Shown: positions 17,438 to 26,117 of the stretch, one piece after another
Position numbering within the stretch: position 1 is the first letter of the stretch
How the letters are laid out: the number at the start of each line of letters is the position of its first letter
Assembly: GCA_017881725.1 (NCBI GenBank)
Contig: JADGQO010000187.1
Coordinates: forward strand, 1 to 42,681
Direction: 5' to 3'
DNA from: Fibrobacteria bacterium
Lineage (GTDB): Bacteria > Fibrobacterota > Fibrobacteria > UBA11236
DNA length: 42,681 nt
Notes under the pieces: model-generated
What the model was told of the DNA's origin: nothing
What the model saw: only the letters and a program-made list of their open reading frames with translations
Databases searched by the model: none
Made by a program: the position numbers and the translations under genes

Positions 17438-20400
17438 ATGAAGAAAATGTCCCTTAAAAAATTAGGAGTTACGGTAGCGGCGGCGTTAACCATGGGAGGA
17501 GCCATGCTCGCTTGCCACCATGATTTCGAAAGCCCCTACCTGCCGGGAAGCGGGGATTACGCCGGGGATGATTGGACCCGAGACGGGAACGGAGACGGCG
17601 TTTCCGACAGCGTGGAAAAGTACTATCCCACCTGTTCGCTACCTGCTGCCAAATGCCTGTCGGACGCCAGGATTATCGCGCAGCTTCGGATATCCCCGGG
17701 CCACCTTTCCGCCCAGGACATGGTTGTGTGGATCGGCGATTCGGCGGCCTTGCCAAGGCTCTCCTGGTCACCGCTTATCGCCTCCGGTATCGGATACGGA
17801 TTGATCAGTTCCGATTCCGGCATCGTGATGCCCAAGGCCAATCGGATGCTTCCACGCAAAGCCGGCAGCGCGCAAATCACCGTCGTGGTTCCGGGCGATT
17901 CCACGCTGACCGCTTCATTCATCCTGAAGGTGGTCGCGGGAGGCAAACGCGTCGTGTCCGTAGACGTCAAGCCGGAGTCGTTATTGGTTGGAAGGGATAC
18001 AGCCCCTGAGATCATCTGGACCCCGTCCGATGCCTCGTTGCGCGAGTATTCCCTGCAAAGCGATAAGCCCGAAGTGGCGAAGGTGGTGGGTCAAAAGCTG
18101 CGCGGGGTCTCGGCGGGCAAAGCGAATATCGTTTTGGAATCCCTGGACGGCGGCCACCGCGTGGCGTTTGCGGCGACCGTATTGGGATTTCCCGACGTGA
18201 TTATGTGCGATTCCATCTGGACCGAGGAGATGTTTCTGGTCATCGGCGACACCGCCGAATCGCCCGTCATGCACTGGTTTCCCGAGAGCGCCACCGATAA
18301 GCGCTACCGCTTGATATCCTCGGATACCGGAATTGCGGGATTAAGTTTGGACAAGAGCAAGGTAAATCCCAAATCGAGCGGCCAAGTGCATGTCGTTGCC
18401 CTGACTTTGGACGGCCAGGGCCATACCACGGAGTTTACCGTTCACGTCGCGGAGAAGGCCGTCGCGGTTACCGGCCTGGCTGGGGTGGATTTGATGTTGG
18501 TTTTCGGCGGTGAACCGGTTCCGCCCAAATTGACTTGGCTTCCCGCCGACGCGACCAACAGGAAGTACACGCTTAAATCGTCGCAGCCGACCGTGGCTCA
18601 GGAGCAGGGCGGATGGATTCGACCCCTTGCCATGGGGAGCGCTGAATTCACGGTGACCACTCAGGACGGCGGATTCCAGGGGACTTTCTTGGTGACCGTC
18701 GGACGTCCAGATACCAGTATCCACGTGGACTCGGTGCATGTCGCCGAATTTTCCCTGGCCGTCGGCGCCCAAAAGAAGCCCGCGATCGATTGGTATCCGG
18801 CGAACGCCGGCAACCAGTCCTATATATTGACCAGCGGCGATACCTCCGTGGCCGTCCCGATGGCCGATAAAATATCCGCGCTTCGCGTCGGGCAATCCAA
18901 TTTTCAATTGGTATCCGCAGATGGCGCCCGTATCGCCAAGTTCAAGGTGACCGTCTTTGCGTCGGTGATACCCGTTCTCTCGGTGCAAGCGGACTCGGTA
19001 AGCTTGGTCCTGGGCGGCAATGACATGGCTCCGACCCTGATTTGGTCCCCTGGGAACTCAACCAATCATGCCTACGTTTTGGAGTCGAGCGATACTAATA
19101 TCGTGGCCATCCCTGGGGCAACGCTTCTCCACGCCAAGTCCGTCGGCATCGCGCAGGTTATGGTCCGAACCTCGGATGGGCCGACAGCCTCTTTTTCGGT
19201 AGTGGTCTACACCAACGCCATTGGCGTGGTCTCCATGGCCGTTCACAACTTCACGCTGAATGTGGGCGATGTGGGCATGGACGTTCCGGCTATCGAATGG
19301 AACCCAGCGAATGCCACCAATAAAAATTACACGCTTAAATCGGTATCGAATTCGTTCGTGTTGTCGATCGTAGGCGACAAACTCAATGCGCTAAAAACCG
19401 GGAAGTCGGCTCTGGTCGTTGGGGCCTTGGACGGCAATAAGCCCACGGCTGTTTGCACCGTTACGGTCGTTTCCTTGACCCGGACCTTATCCTCTCGCGA
19501 CGATACCTTGCGGCTGGGAGCGGCGGACCAGGATCCCAACGGACTTTTCGTTTGGATGCCCGCAGATGTTTCCAACAAAGCATACTTGCTCAAATCCATG
19601 GATACGACTGTCGTGAAAATCGTATCCGGGGGGCAAAAGCTAAGAGCCATGGGGGGCGGGACGACGAAAGTAACGGCTTCCGCGCAGGACGGTTCCAACC
19701 AGATCGCCCTATTCACCGTGTGGGTCAAGGTGCCCGTGACGGGTTTGACGACGAAAAATGTAACGCTGAAGACCGGCGTCGATACCTTATTTAATCCCAA
19801 TCCATTATGGACTTTCTCGCCCGTGAACGCAACCGACAAGAACTGGTACCTAACCTATCCCGGTGGGACGCCGCCGACTTCCATCGTTAAAATCACCAAT
19901 GGATGGGAGCTGACCGCAGTGGGACCGGGATCCGCTAACATCATCGTGAATTCGTCCGACAGTACGGCGATCAAAGACACTTTCCAGGTTACCGTGATCG
20001 CTCCCGTGAAAGGTGTAGCGGCGATAAATGTCCAGTTACGGGTAGGTGACGCCGACGTCCAGCCCGCATTGTCCTGGAATCCGTCTTTTGCCAGCGACAA
20101 GGGCTATACCCTTTCGGGAGGAACGGCGGGTATCGCCACCGTGGTCGGCAACAAAATGCATGCGGCGGGACAAGGTACGGCCTCGTTCCTGGTGACGACG
20201 ACGGACGGGGGAAAGATGGCGTCTTTCACCGCCACGGTTACTCAACCGGTGATATCCGTCACCGGGATCTCCGCGAACGATATGACTCTCACGGGTGGAT
20301 TCGGGAGCGAGCCCACCGCTCCGGATTTAATTTGGACTCCCGCCGACGCGACCGACAAGGGGTATACCTTAACCGTGGTATCCGGAATCTCCGTCAACAT

Positions 20401-20503
20401 CGTCAATGGAAAATTGAACCCGTCTTTCTGGGGAATTTCCACCGTGCGCGCCACGAGCAATGACGGTGGATTCACCGCTACGTTTACCGTGACGGTGAAT
20501 TAA
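17438..20503 (+). CDS. Large lipoprotein with eleven Ig-like (BIG2-type) repeats
   Basis: The 1021-residue protein starts with a lipoprotein leader (AALTMGGAMLAC, Cys26). A short acidic segment, DRDG-like DGNGDGVSDSVEKYYPTC, follows and resembles a thrombospondin type 3 calcium motif. From about residue 85 to the end there are eleven repeats of about 80-90 residues. Each carries a W-x-P core (SWSP, IWTP, HWFP, TWLP, DWYP, IWSP, EWNP, VWMP, TFSP, SWNP, IWTP), then A(T/S)(N/D)KxYTL, and ends TxDGG...FTVTV, the BIG2 bacterial Ig-like pattern. It should be a long, rod-like surface protein. It is 11 bp after the CsgG/LpoB-like gene, likely the same transcript, and ends in a strong terminator. Ligand unknown. 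Confidence 0.82.
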   Translation: MKKMSLKKLGVTVAAALTMGGAMLACHHDFESPYLPGSGDYAGDDWTRDGNGDGVSDSVEKYYPTCSLPAAKCLSDARIIAQLRISPGHLSAQDMVVWIGDSAALPRLSWSPLIASGIGYGLISSDSGIVMPKANRMLPRKAGSAQITVVVPGDSTLTASFILKVVAGGKRVVSVDVKPESLLVGRDTAPEIIWTPSDASLREYSLQSDKPEVAKVVGQKLRGVSAGKANIVLESLDGGHRVAFAATVLGFPDVIMCDSIWTEEMFLVIGDTAESPVMHWFPESATDKRYRLISSDTGIAGLSLDKSKVNPKSSGQVHVVALTLDGQGHTTEFTVHVAEKAVAVTGLAGVDLMLVFGGEPVPPKLTWLPADATNRKYTLKSSQPTVAQEQGGWIRPLAMGSAEFTVTTQDGGFQGTFLVTVGRPDTSIHVDSVHVAEFSLAVGAQKKPAIDWYPANAGNQSYILTSGDTSVAVPMADKISALRVGQSNFQLVSADGARIAKFKVTVFASVIPVLSVQADSVSLVLGGNDMAPTLIWSPGNSTNHAYVLESSDTNIVAIPGATLLHAKSVGIAQVMVRTSDGPTASFSVVVYTNAIGVVSMAVHNFTLNVGDVGMDVPAIEWNPANATNKNYTLKSVSNSFVLSIVGDKLNALKTGKSALVVGALDGNKPTAVCTVTVVSLTRTLSSRDDTLRLGAADQDPNGLFVWMPADVSNKAYLLKSMDTTVVKIVSGGQKLRAMGGGTTKVTASAQDGSNQIALFTVWVKVPVTGLTTKNVTLKTGVDTLFNPNPLWTFSPVNATDKNWYLTYPGGTPPTSIVKITNGWELTAVGPGSANIIVNSSDSTAIKDTFQVTVIAPVKGVAAINVQLRVGDADVQPALSWNPSFASDKGYTLSGGTAGIATVVGNKMHAAGQGTASFLVTTTDGGKMASFTATVTQPVISVTGISANDMTLTGGFGSEPTAPDLIWTPADATDKGYTLTVVSGISVNIVNGKLNPSFWGISTVRATSNDGGFTATFTVTVN

Positions 20504-20541
20504 AAAGTCCTCGCAAGCGCAACGGCTCGCGGGGACTTTTT
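20502..20541. terminator. Shared bidirectional terminator between the Ig-like lipoprotein gene and tkt
   Basis: AAAAAGTCCTCGC pairs with GCGGGGACTTTTT (13 bp with one T-G pair) around a 14-base loop. The left arm starts inside the TAA stop codon. The A and T tracts make it work on both strands, ending the convergent lipoprotein and transketolase transcripts. Confidence 0.88.
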
Positions 20542-20558
20542 CAATACCCTGTTAAGGC
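20528..20558 (+). repeat. Intergenic 31-bp repeat, copy 1
   Basis: The 31 bases matching CGCGRGGACTTTTTCAATAY at their start, then CCTGTTAARGC, occur here and at 37475-37505 with 28/31 identity. This copy overlaps the right arm of the terminator. Both copies lie between genes, suggesting a dispersed intergenic element. Confidence 0.6.
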
Positions 20559-20590
20559 AAATTCAGTAACCGGGAAGTTACCCTGGGAAA

Positions 20591-22675
20591 TTATCCCAGC
20601 GCGGCGATTTTTTTCACGTTGGTCTTGTACTCGGCCAGGAATTTTTCGGCTTCCAGAACCACGTTATCGGCGGTATAACCGAATTTCTGGTCCAACACCT
20701 TGAAAGGCGCGGAGGCTCCAAAACGGGACATGCCGTAGACCTTGCCCAGCGGTCCCACCAAGCCCTGTAAGGCTGCGGGCAGGCCTGCGGTCCAACCCAA
20801 AATCGGCGCTCCGTATGGCAACACGCTCTCACGGTACTCGGCGGACTGATCCCGGAACAACCCTTCGGAAATAGCGGAGACCACGCGGACCTTCAATCCC
20901 TTTTGGACCAGCTTTTGGGCGCCTTCCACCAACAAGGAAACTTCGGATCCATTCGCGACAAAAATCAGATCGGCCTTTACGGGCTTGCCTTGCGCGTCGG
21001 TCGCGTCCGTCAATACGTAGGCCCCTTTGGACGAGCCGGCGATGGCCTCGGAATAGCGCGCCCCTTTGGTCGGCAAATCCGTGACCGGTTGGCGAGTCAG
21101 GATGAGGGCCGCGGGCACCTTGCTTTCCAATGCCAATTTCCATGCCGAAGTGGTTTCCGCGCCGTCGCCCGGGCGGAGAACCAGGAAGGAACGGTGGCCT
21201 TCGAGATTCGCCATTTTCTCCAGGAGACGGATTTGCGTTTCCTGTTCGATGGGTTGATGGGTGGGACCGTCCTCACCGACGCGGAAAGCGTCATGTGTCC
21301 AGATATAGATGACATGCGCGCCCTGCAAGGCTGCCAAACGCGCCGCGGGCTTTTGGAAATCCGAAAACGCGAAGAACGTGCCGCCGGCGGGAATCACGCC
21401 GCCGTGCAACGCCATGCCCGTCAGGATGCCGGCCATGGTCAATTCCGCCACGCCCGCTTGCAGGAAGGCTCCGGAGAAATCGTCCTTGGTGAAAATCTTG
21501 GTCTTCTTCAGGAACCCTTCGGTGTAATCGCTGTCGGCCAAATCCGCCGAAGCCACGATCATGTTGTCGAGGTTGTCGGCCAAATACGCCAACACGTTTT
21601 TCGACGCCGCGCGCGTCGCTTCGTTGGGCTTCTGTTCGATGGACGCGAAATCCAATGCGGGCAGTTCGCCGCTGAAAAAACGCTTGAACTTGGCGGACAA
21701 TTCCGGGTTCTGCTTGGCCCATTCCGCCTGGCTGTCCTTGAGGACCTTGGCTGCCGCGACTTTCTCCGACTTCACCACGGCCATGGCTTCCACCACGTCG
21801 GTGAAAAGTTGGAAGGGATTCTCAGGGGTACCGCCCAAGTGACGGATGGTCTCCTCAAAGGAAGCCTCGCTCTTGGAAAGCGGGTTGCCGTGAAGTTTCG
21901 GGGAGCCTTCATAGGGCGTACCGTCGGCCTTGACAGCGCCTTTGCCCATGATGGTCTTGCCGATAATCAAGGTGGGTTTGGATTTTTCCGCCCACGCGCG
22001 TTTGAGTGCGCCGCGCATGGCATCGAAATCATGTCCGCTGACCGTTTCCACGCGCCAACCCCAGGACTCGTACTTTTTCGCGGTATCCTCGGACATGGTA
22101 TCCTTGGTCATATGCGAAAGCTGCACGTCGTTGGAATCGTAGAACATGATGAAATTGGCCATGCCGAGATGTCCGGCCAGGCGTCCCACGCCTTGGGATA
22201 CTTCTTCTTCCACGCCGCCGTCGGAAATGTAGGCGACGGTCTTGTGCTCCATCCAACCGCCGAAGCGGGCGCGCAGAAAGCGCTCGGCCATCGCCGCGCC
22301 CAAGCCCATGACATGGCCTTGTCCCAGCGGTCCTGACGTGTTTTCAATGCCCCGATGGATTTCAAATTCCGGATGGCCCGGAGTGGGCGATCCCCATTGA
22401 CGGAAATTTTTCAATTCGTCCATGCTGTACGCGCCGAGGGTGGACAATGTGCTGTACAACATGGAGGACAAGTGCCCCGCGTCCAAATAGAAGCGGTCGC
22501 GGTTGACCCAACCCATTTCGGTGGGGTCGAAGCGAAGGAACTCCGCATACAAAATGGCCATGAAATCGGCGCCGCCCATGGGTCCGCCGGGATGACCGGA
22601 TTTAGCTTGTTCGGGCATGGCCGCGGAAAGGATGCGGATATTGTTGGCTATTCTCTGTAATTTGGCGTTTTCCAA
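20591..22675 (-). CDS. tkt: Transketolase
   Basis: The 694-residue protein transfers two-carbon ketol units in the non-oxidative pentose phosphate pathway. Thiamine-diphosphate features include SGHPGGPMGGADFMAILY, RDRFYLDAGHLSSMLYS, HPEFEIHRGIENTSGPLGQG, AYISDGGVEEEVSQG and FYDSNDVQLS. The pyrimidine-binding and C-terminal parts are also complete (GVAELTMAGILTGMALHGG, FRVGEDGPTHQPIEQ). Length matches the Bacteroidota-like transketolase type. The start is TTG at 22673-22675, supported by AAGGAG 7 bases upstream. It is a single-gene unit sharing a terminator with the convergent lipoprotein gene. It would metabolise pentoses such as those the nearby XylFGH importer brings in, and its cofactor derives from the ThiC pathway. 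Confidence 0.95.
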   Translation of the reverse strand: MENAKLQRIANNIRILSAAMPEQAKSGHPGGPMGGADFMAILYAEFLRFDPTEMGWVNRDRFYLDAGHLSSMLYSTLSTLGAYSMDELKNFRQWGSPTPGHPEFEIHRGIENTSGPLGQGHVMGLGAAMAERFLRARFGGWMEHKTVAYISDGGVEEEVSQGVGRLAGHLGMANFIMFYDSNDVQLSHMTKDTMSEDTAKKYESWGWRVETVSGHDFDAMRGALKRAWAEKSKPTLIIGKTIMGKGAVKADGTPYEGSPKLHGNPLSKSEASFEETIRHLGGTPENPFQLFTDVVEAMAVVKSEKVAAAKVLKDSQAEWAKQNPELSAKFKRFFSGELPALDFASIEQKPNEATRAASKNVLAYLADNLDNMIVASADLADSDYTEGFLKKTKIFTKDDFSGAFLQAGVAELTMAGILTGMALHGGVIPAGGTFFAFSDFQKPAARLAALQGAHVIYIWTHDAFRVGEDGPTHQPIEQETQIRLLEKMANLEGHRSFLVLRPGDGAETTSAWKLALESKVPAALILTRQPVTDLPTKGARYSEAIAGSSKGAYVLTDATDAQGKPVKADLIFVANGSEVSLLVEGAQKLVQKGLKVRVVSAISEGLFRDQSAEYRESVLPYGAPILGWTAGLPAALQGLVGPLGKVYGMSRFGASAPFKVLDQKFGYTADNVVLEAEKFLAEYKTNVKKIAALG

Positions 22676-23162
22676 TTCAAAACTCCTTAGGTCTTGTTTT
22701 CATTCATTTAGGGTCCGGGGAAAAATAATTAAAAGCGGCGTTTTCCTTAATTTCAAATGGCACTAAGTTGGTAAAAATCGGGGTAAGTGCCGACTTTCAC
22801 CCACAAAAATGACTGAATCCGTCAAAGTCGAACAATTTATCCAAGCGAGTACGATTTTCCACGGGAGTACAAAGTTGGGACCTCCAACGTAAACGCCTTA
22901 GGCGAATCGAGCGTCACCGTGTCTGTGTCATAAGTCCGGCCACCCGCGCATATTTCGAGTGCGGCGTTTTCGTTTAGCCGTCGAGAAACATCCTCAGTTT
23001 CGGACCTCGTAAACCAGAAGCAAAGGTCACCCAGATTTCCGGTCCATTTCATCATTTAAATTCCGTTTCAACCATCCCTCGGGTAGTTTATAATTGGATT
23101 GCAATTTGATGCGTCCGATAGTGGCATGATGGTTTCCCCATCGTCCGGATTGAGGTTTTGGA
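22676..23162. other. Intergenic region between tkt and the aldehyde dehydrogenase gene
   Basis: It holds divergent control regions for tkt (minus) and the ALDH operon (plus). One minus-strand ORF, 22837-23055 (72 codons, starts MMKWTGNLGDL), reads like a beta-rich peptide, but has no clear ribosome-binding site and no recognised family. It may be a small gene, a relic or chance (about 0.25). Confidence 0.4.
23089..23094 (+). promoter_or_regulatory. Candidate -10 box (TATAAT) for the ALDH-GS-ADH operon
   Basis: A perfect TATAAT lies 68 bases before the ALDH start codon. TTTCAA 16-17 bases upstream is a poor -35, so an activator or another sigma factor could be involved, or the match is chance. 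Confidence 0.35.
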
Positions 23163-24542
23163 ATGAAGAACTTGGCGGCGACGAATCCCTTTACCCTGGA
23201 ACCGGCGGGAGAGTATCGCGTAGCGGATTTTTCCGCGCTCCAATCATGCATCCACATTGCCAAAGCCGCCGCGCAGGCCTGGCGGCATGTGCCCGTCGCC
23301 GAGCGCGTGAAACTTTTCCGGGAAGGCTTGCAGTATTTCAAGATCCATGCTGCGGAGGTTACTCGAGACATCACTCTGCAAATGGGGAAACCACTTCGTC
23401 AAAGTGAAAATGAAATCCAGGGCCTGTTCGAAAGGGCCGAATATTTGTTGTCCATCGCCGAGTCGACCCTGGCTCCGGAATCCTTGCCTCCGAAGCCGGG
23501 ATTCACACGCCGCATCGAACATATGCCGTTAGGCGTGGTGCTGATTATCGCGCCCTGGAATTACCCTTTGCTGACGGCCGTTAACGGCCTGGCGACGGCA
23601 CTACTGGCGGGCAATTCGGTTATCCTCAAGCACAGCAGCTTGACTCCCGCCATCGGGGAACATTTCGCGAAAGCTTTCGGAAAACTGGGGCCCGTAACCG
23701 ATGTGTTACAGTCGGTTTTGGCCGGCCATGAGGACCTGGGACGGGCCATAGCGACTTGCGAAATTGATCACGTTGTCTTCACGGGATCGGTCGAGGGAGG
23801 GCGAACGGTGCAGAAACACGCTTCGGCGCGGTTCATCGATTGCAACCTGGAACTGGGCGGGAAAGACGCAGCCTATGTTGCCGCCGACGCCGATATCGAC
23901 AAAGCAGCGGCGGATTTGGTGGATGGGGCGATGTATAATGCGGGCCAATCCTGCTGCGGCATCGAGCGGGTATACGTGCATGCCGACCGGTATTCCGCTT
24001 TCCTTGTGGCTGCGAAAAAGGCCGTGTCCGAATACGTGCTGGGGGATCCGATGGATCCGAAAACCACCATGGGACCGTTGGCGACGGCGAAGGCCGCCGA
24101 GGCGATGCAGGCGCAGGTGGAGTTGGCATGCGCGGCGGGCGCCAGAGTCGAGGCGGGTGGCAAGTCGCGCAGGATTGGCAAGGCGACTTTCTTCGAGCCG
24201 ACCATTTTGACTCAGGTGGACAACTCCTTAGGCGTGATGCGGGAGGAAAATTTCGGACCGATATTGCCCATCATGTCCGTTACCGACGATGAAACGGCCT
24301 TGCGCCTGGTGAACGACAGCCCCTACGGATTGACTTCCGCAATTTACACCCGGAATTTGGAACGGGCCGAACGGTTCGCCGCCGGAGCGGATACCGGCAC
24401 CGTGTTTTTGAACCGATGCGATTATCTCGATCCGGCCCTGCCCTGGACCGGAGTGCGGGACAGCGGGCGCGGGACCACCTTGTCGCGATTCGGTTTTTAT
24501 TCGTTGACCCGGCGCAAAGCCATCCACTTCCGACTTCCATGA
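23163..24542 (+). CDS. NAD(P)-dependent aldehyde dehydrogenase family protein
   Basis: The 459-residue enzyme oxidises an aldehyde to its acid. Motifs are complete: APWNYPLLTAVNG (cofactor/substrate channel), VFTGSVEGGRTVQKHA, catalytic Glu230 in LELGGKDAAYV and nucleophile Cys264 in NAGQSCCGIERVYV, plus MREENFGPILPIM. GAGG precedes ATG 23163 by about 7 bases. It overlaps the next gene as ATGA, and an iron alcohol dehydrogenase follows, so the three probably work on one pathway. This would oxidise the aldehyde made by the alcohol dehydrogenase. Substrate is inferred only from context. Confidence 0.88.
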   Translation: MKNLAATNPFTLEPAGEYRVADFSALQSCIHIAKAAAQAWRHVPVAERVKLFREGLQYFKIHAAEVTRDITLQMGKPLRQSENEIQGLFERAEYLLSIAESTLAPESLPPKPGFTRRIEHMPLGVVLIIAPWNYPLLTAVNGLATALLAGNSVILKHSSLTPAIGEHFAKAFGKLGPVTDVLQSVLAGHEDLGRAIATCEIDHVVFTGSVEGGRTVQKHASARFIDCNLELGGKDAAYVAADADIDKAAADLVDGAMYNAGQSCCGIERVYVHADRYSAFLVAAKKAVSEYVLGDPMDPKTTMGPLATAKAAEAMQAQVELACAAGARVEAGGKSRRIGKATFFEPTILTQVDNSLGVMREENFGPILPIMSVTDDETALRLVNDSPYGLTSAIYTRNLERAERFAAGADTGTVFLNRCDYLDPALPWTGVRDSGRGTTLSRFGFYSLTRRKAIHFRLP

Positions 24543-26098
24543 AGCGAGGGACCATGCCTAAGGCGAAAAAAAATCCACCGGTTAAAATCGGTACAGCTAG
24601 GTCCGCGCCGGATAAAAAATCCGGGGGGGATAAAAAATCCGCAGGGGATAGAAAGTCCCTACCGAAAATCGCCGGTCCCGCCGAAGCTTCCGAGACTCCC
24701 GAATCCTCCAACCCTGCCGAGGCCTCCGCGCTCTGGAACCGAAAACTCGCGGCTTGGAAAGCACAGGGAATCAATCGGGTCAAGCTGGCCTTGTCCGATA
24801 TCGACGGCGTGATGCGCGGAAAGTATGTGTCGATGGACAAGTTCGCTTCCGTCGCCAAGGACGGCGGGACTTTTTGCGATTGCGTTTTGGGTTGGGACAT
24901 GGACGACAAGCTGTATGACAATGTCAGCTATACGGGATGGCACACGGCGTTTCCGGACGCGCCCTTCCGCTTGGATCTTGCAACGGAAAGGACTTTGGTC
25001 GAGGAAGGGGGGATTCCTTTTTTCCTGGGCGAGTTCGTCAATTCGAAGGGCATAGGTCGCCACGCGTTGTGTCCGCGCAGTGTTTTGCAAAGGGTCTTGG
25101 ACAAGGCTGCAGCCATGGGATTCGGAGCCAAGATCGGGTTCGAATATGAATTTTTCGTCTTCGACGAGACACCGCATTCGGTCCGACAAAAGCGCTACCA
25201 GGATTTGACGCCCTTCACGCCCGGAAACTTCGGCTATTCCATATTGCGCAATTCGGTGGAATCGGATTTATACAACGCCTTGCTGGATTATCACGCCTCG
25301 TTGGGCATCGGCATCGAAGCCTTGCATTGCGAAACGGGGCCAGGCGTGATGGAGGTGGCGTTGGCGCCCGATCTCGCCCTGCGTGGAGCCGACAACGCGG
25401 CTTTGTTCAAAACCTTTACCAAGGTGTTTTTCCAGAAACGATCCAAGATGGCCACCTTCATGGCCAAATGGTCCCTCAATTATCCGGGGCAAAGCGGCCA
25501 TTTGCATCAAAGCCTTTTCGATCTGAAAACCGGAGACCCCGTCTTTCACAAGTCCGGCGGCCGCGAGGGCATGAGCCCTTTGATGGAAAGCTACGTGGCC
25601 GGCATGCAGAAATTCCTAAAGCCGTTTCTCTGCCTCTGCGCTCCCACCATCAACAGTTACACGCGCCTGGTCAAGGGCGCCTGGGCTCCCACCAGCGCCA
25701 CTTGGGGCGTAGAGAACCGGACTACGGCGCTGCGCGTCATTCCCGGCGGAAAAAAATCCCAGCGCGTGGAATTCCGCCTGGGCGCGGCCGACGGCAATCC
25801 CTACCTTGTGGCTGCGGCTACCATCGGGGCCGGTTTATTGGGCATCGAAAAAGGCCTGGCTCTGGGCGCGCCGGTCAAAGGCAGCGCCTACGAGGTCCAG
25901 GACAAGTTGCCCGAAGAACTCCAATTGCCCGGCAACCTGCGTGATTCCCTGCGTAACCTGCGGGCGTCGCGCGAAGCGGACCTTTTATTCGGCAAGGATT
26001 TCGTGGAGCATTTCGCCGCCAGCCGGGAATGGGAAGTGCGGGAGCACGAAAAGCAGATCACGGATTGGCAACTCAGCCGATATTTCGAAATCATCTAA
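24539..26098 (+). CDS. Glutamine synthetase-family ligase (probable gamma-glutamylamide synthetase)
   Basis: The 519-residue protein has glutamine-synthetase blocks: LALSDIDGVMRGKYVSM, IGFEYEFFVFDETP (metal-binding Glu), HCETGPGVMEVALAPD, SGHLHQSLFD, NSYTRLVKGAWAPTSATWG, ENRTTALRVIPG and RVEFRLGAADGNPYL. It belongs to the divergent GS-like proteins, several of which glutamylate amines instead of ammonia. The first 60 residues are a Lys/Ser/Gly-rich low-complexity extension (KKSGGDKKSAGDRKS), not usual for the family. The start at 24539 overlaps the ALDH stop as ATGA; ATG 24554 (4 bases after GAGG) is an alternative. Being between an aldehyde and an alcohol dehydrogenase favours a catabolic gamma-glutamylation role over nitrogen assimilation. 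Confidence 0.85.
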   Translation: MKRGTMPKAKKNPPVKIGTARSAPDKKSGGDKKSAGDRKSLPKIAGPAEASETPESSNPAEASALWNRKLAAWKAQGINRVKLALSDIDGVMRGKYVSMDKFASVAKDGGTFCDCVLGWDMDDKLYDNVSYTGWHTAFPDAPFRLDLATERTLVEEGGIPFFLGEFVNSKGIGRHALCPRSVLQRVLDKAAAMGFGAKIGFEYEFFVFDETPHSVRQKRYQDLTPFTPGNFGYSILRNSVESDLYNALLDYHASLGIGIEALHCETGPGVMEVALAPDLALRGADNAALFKTFTKVFFQKRSKMATFMAKWSLNYPGQSGHLHQSLFDLKTGDPVFHKSGGREGMSPLMESYVAGMQKFLKPFLCLCAPTINSYTRLVKGAWAPTSATWGVENRTTALRVIPGGKKSQRVEFRLGAADGNPYLVAAATIGAGLLGIEKGLALGAPVKGSAYEVQDKLPEELQLPGNLRDSLRNLRASREADLLFGKDFVEHFAASREWEVREHEKQITDWQLSRYFEII

Positions 26099-26117
26099 GG
26101 CGTAAGGTGGATACGAC

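Noticed and set aside
20903..22336. 477-codon plus-strand ORF opposite transketolase
   Set aside because: It is antisense to an unmistakable, full-length transketolase; composition reflects the complementary codons, and no family motif is seen.
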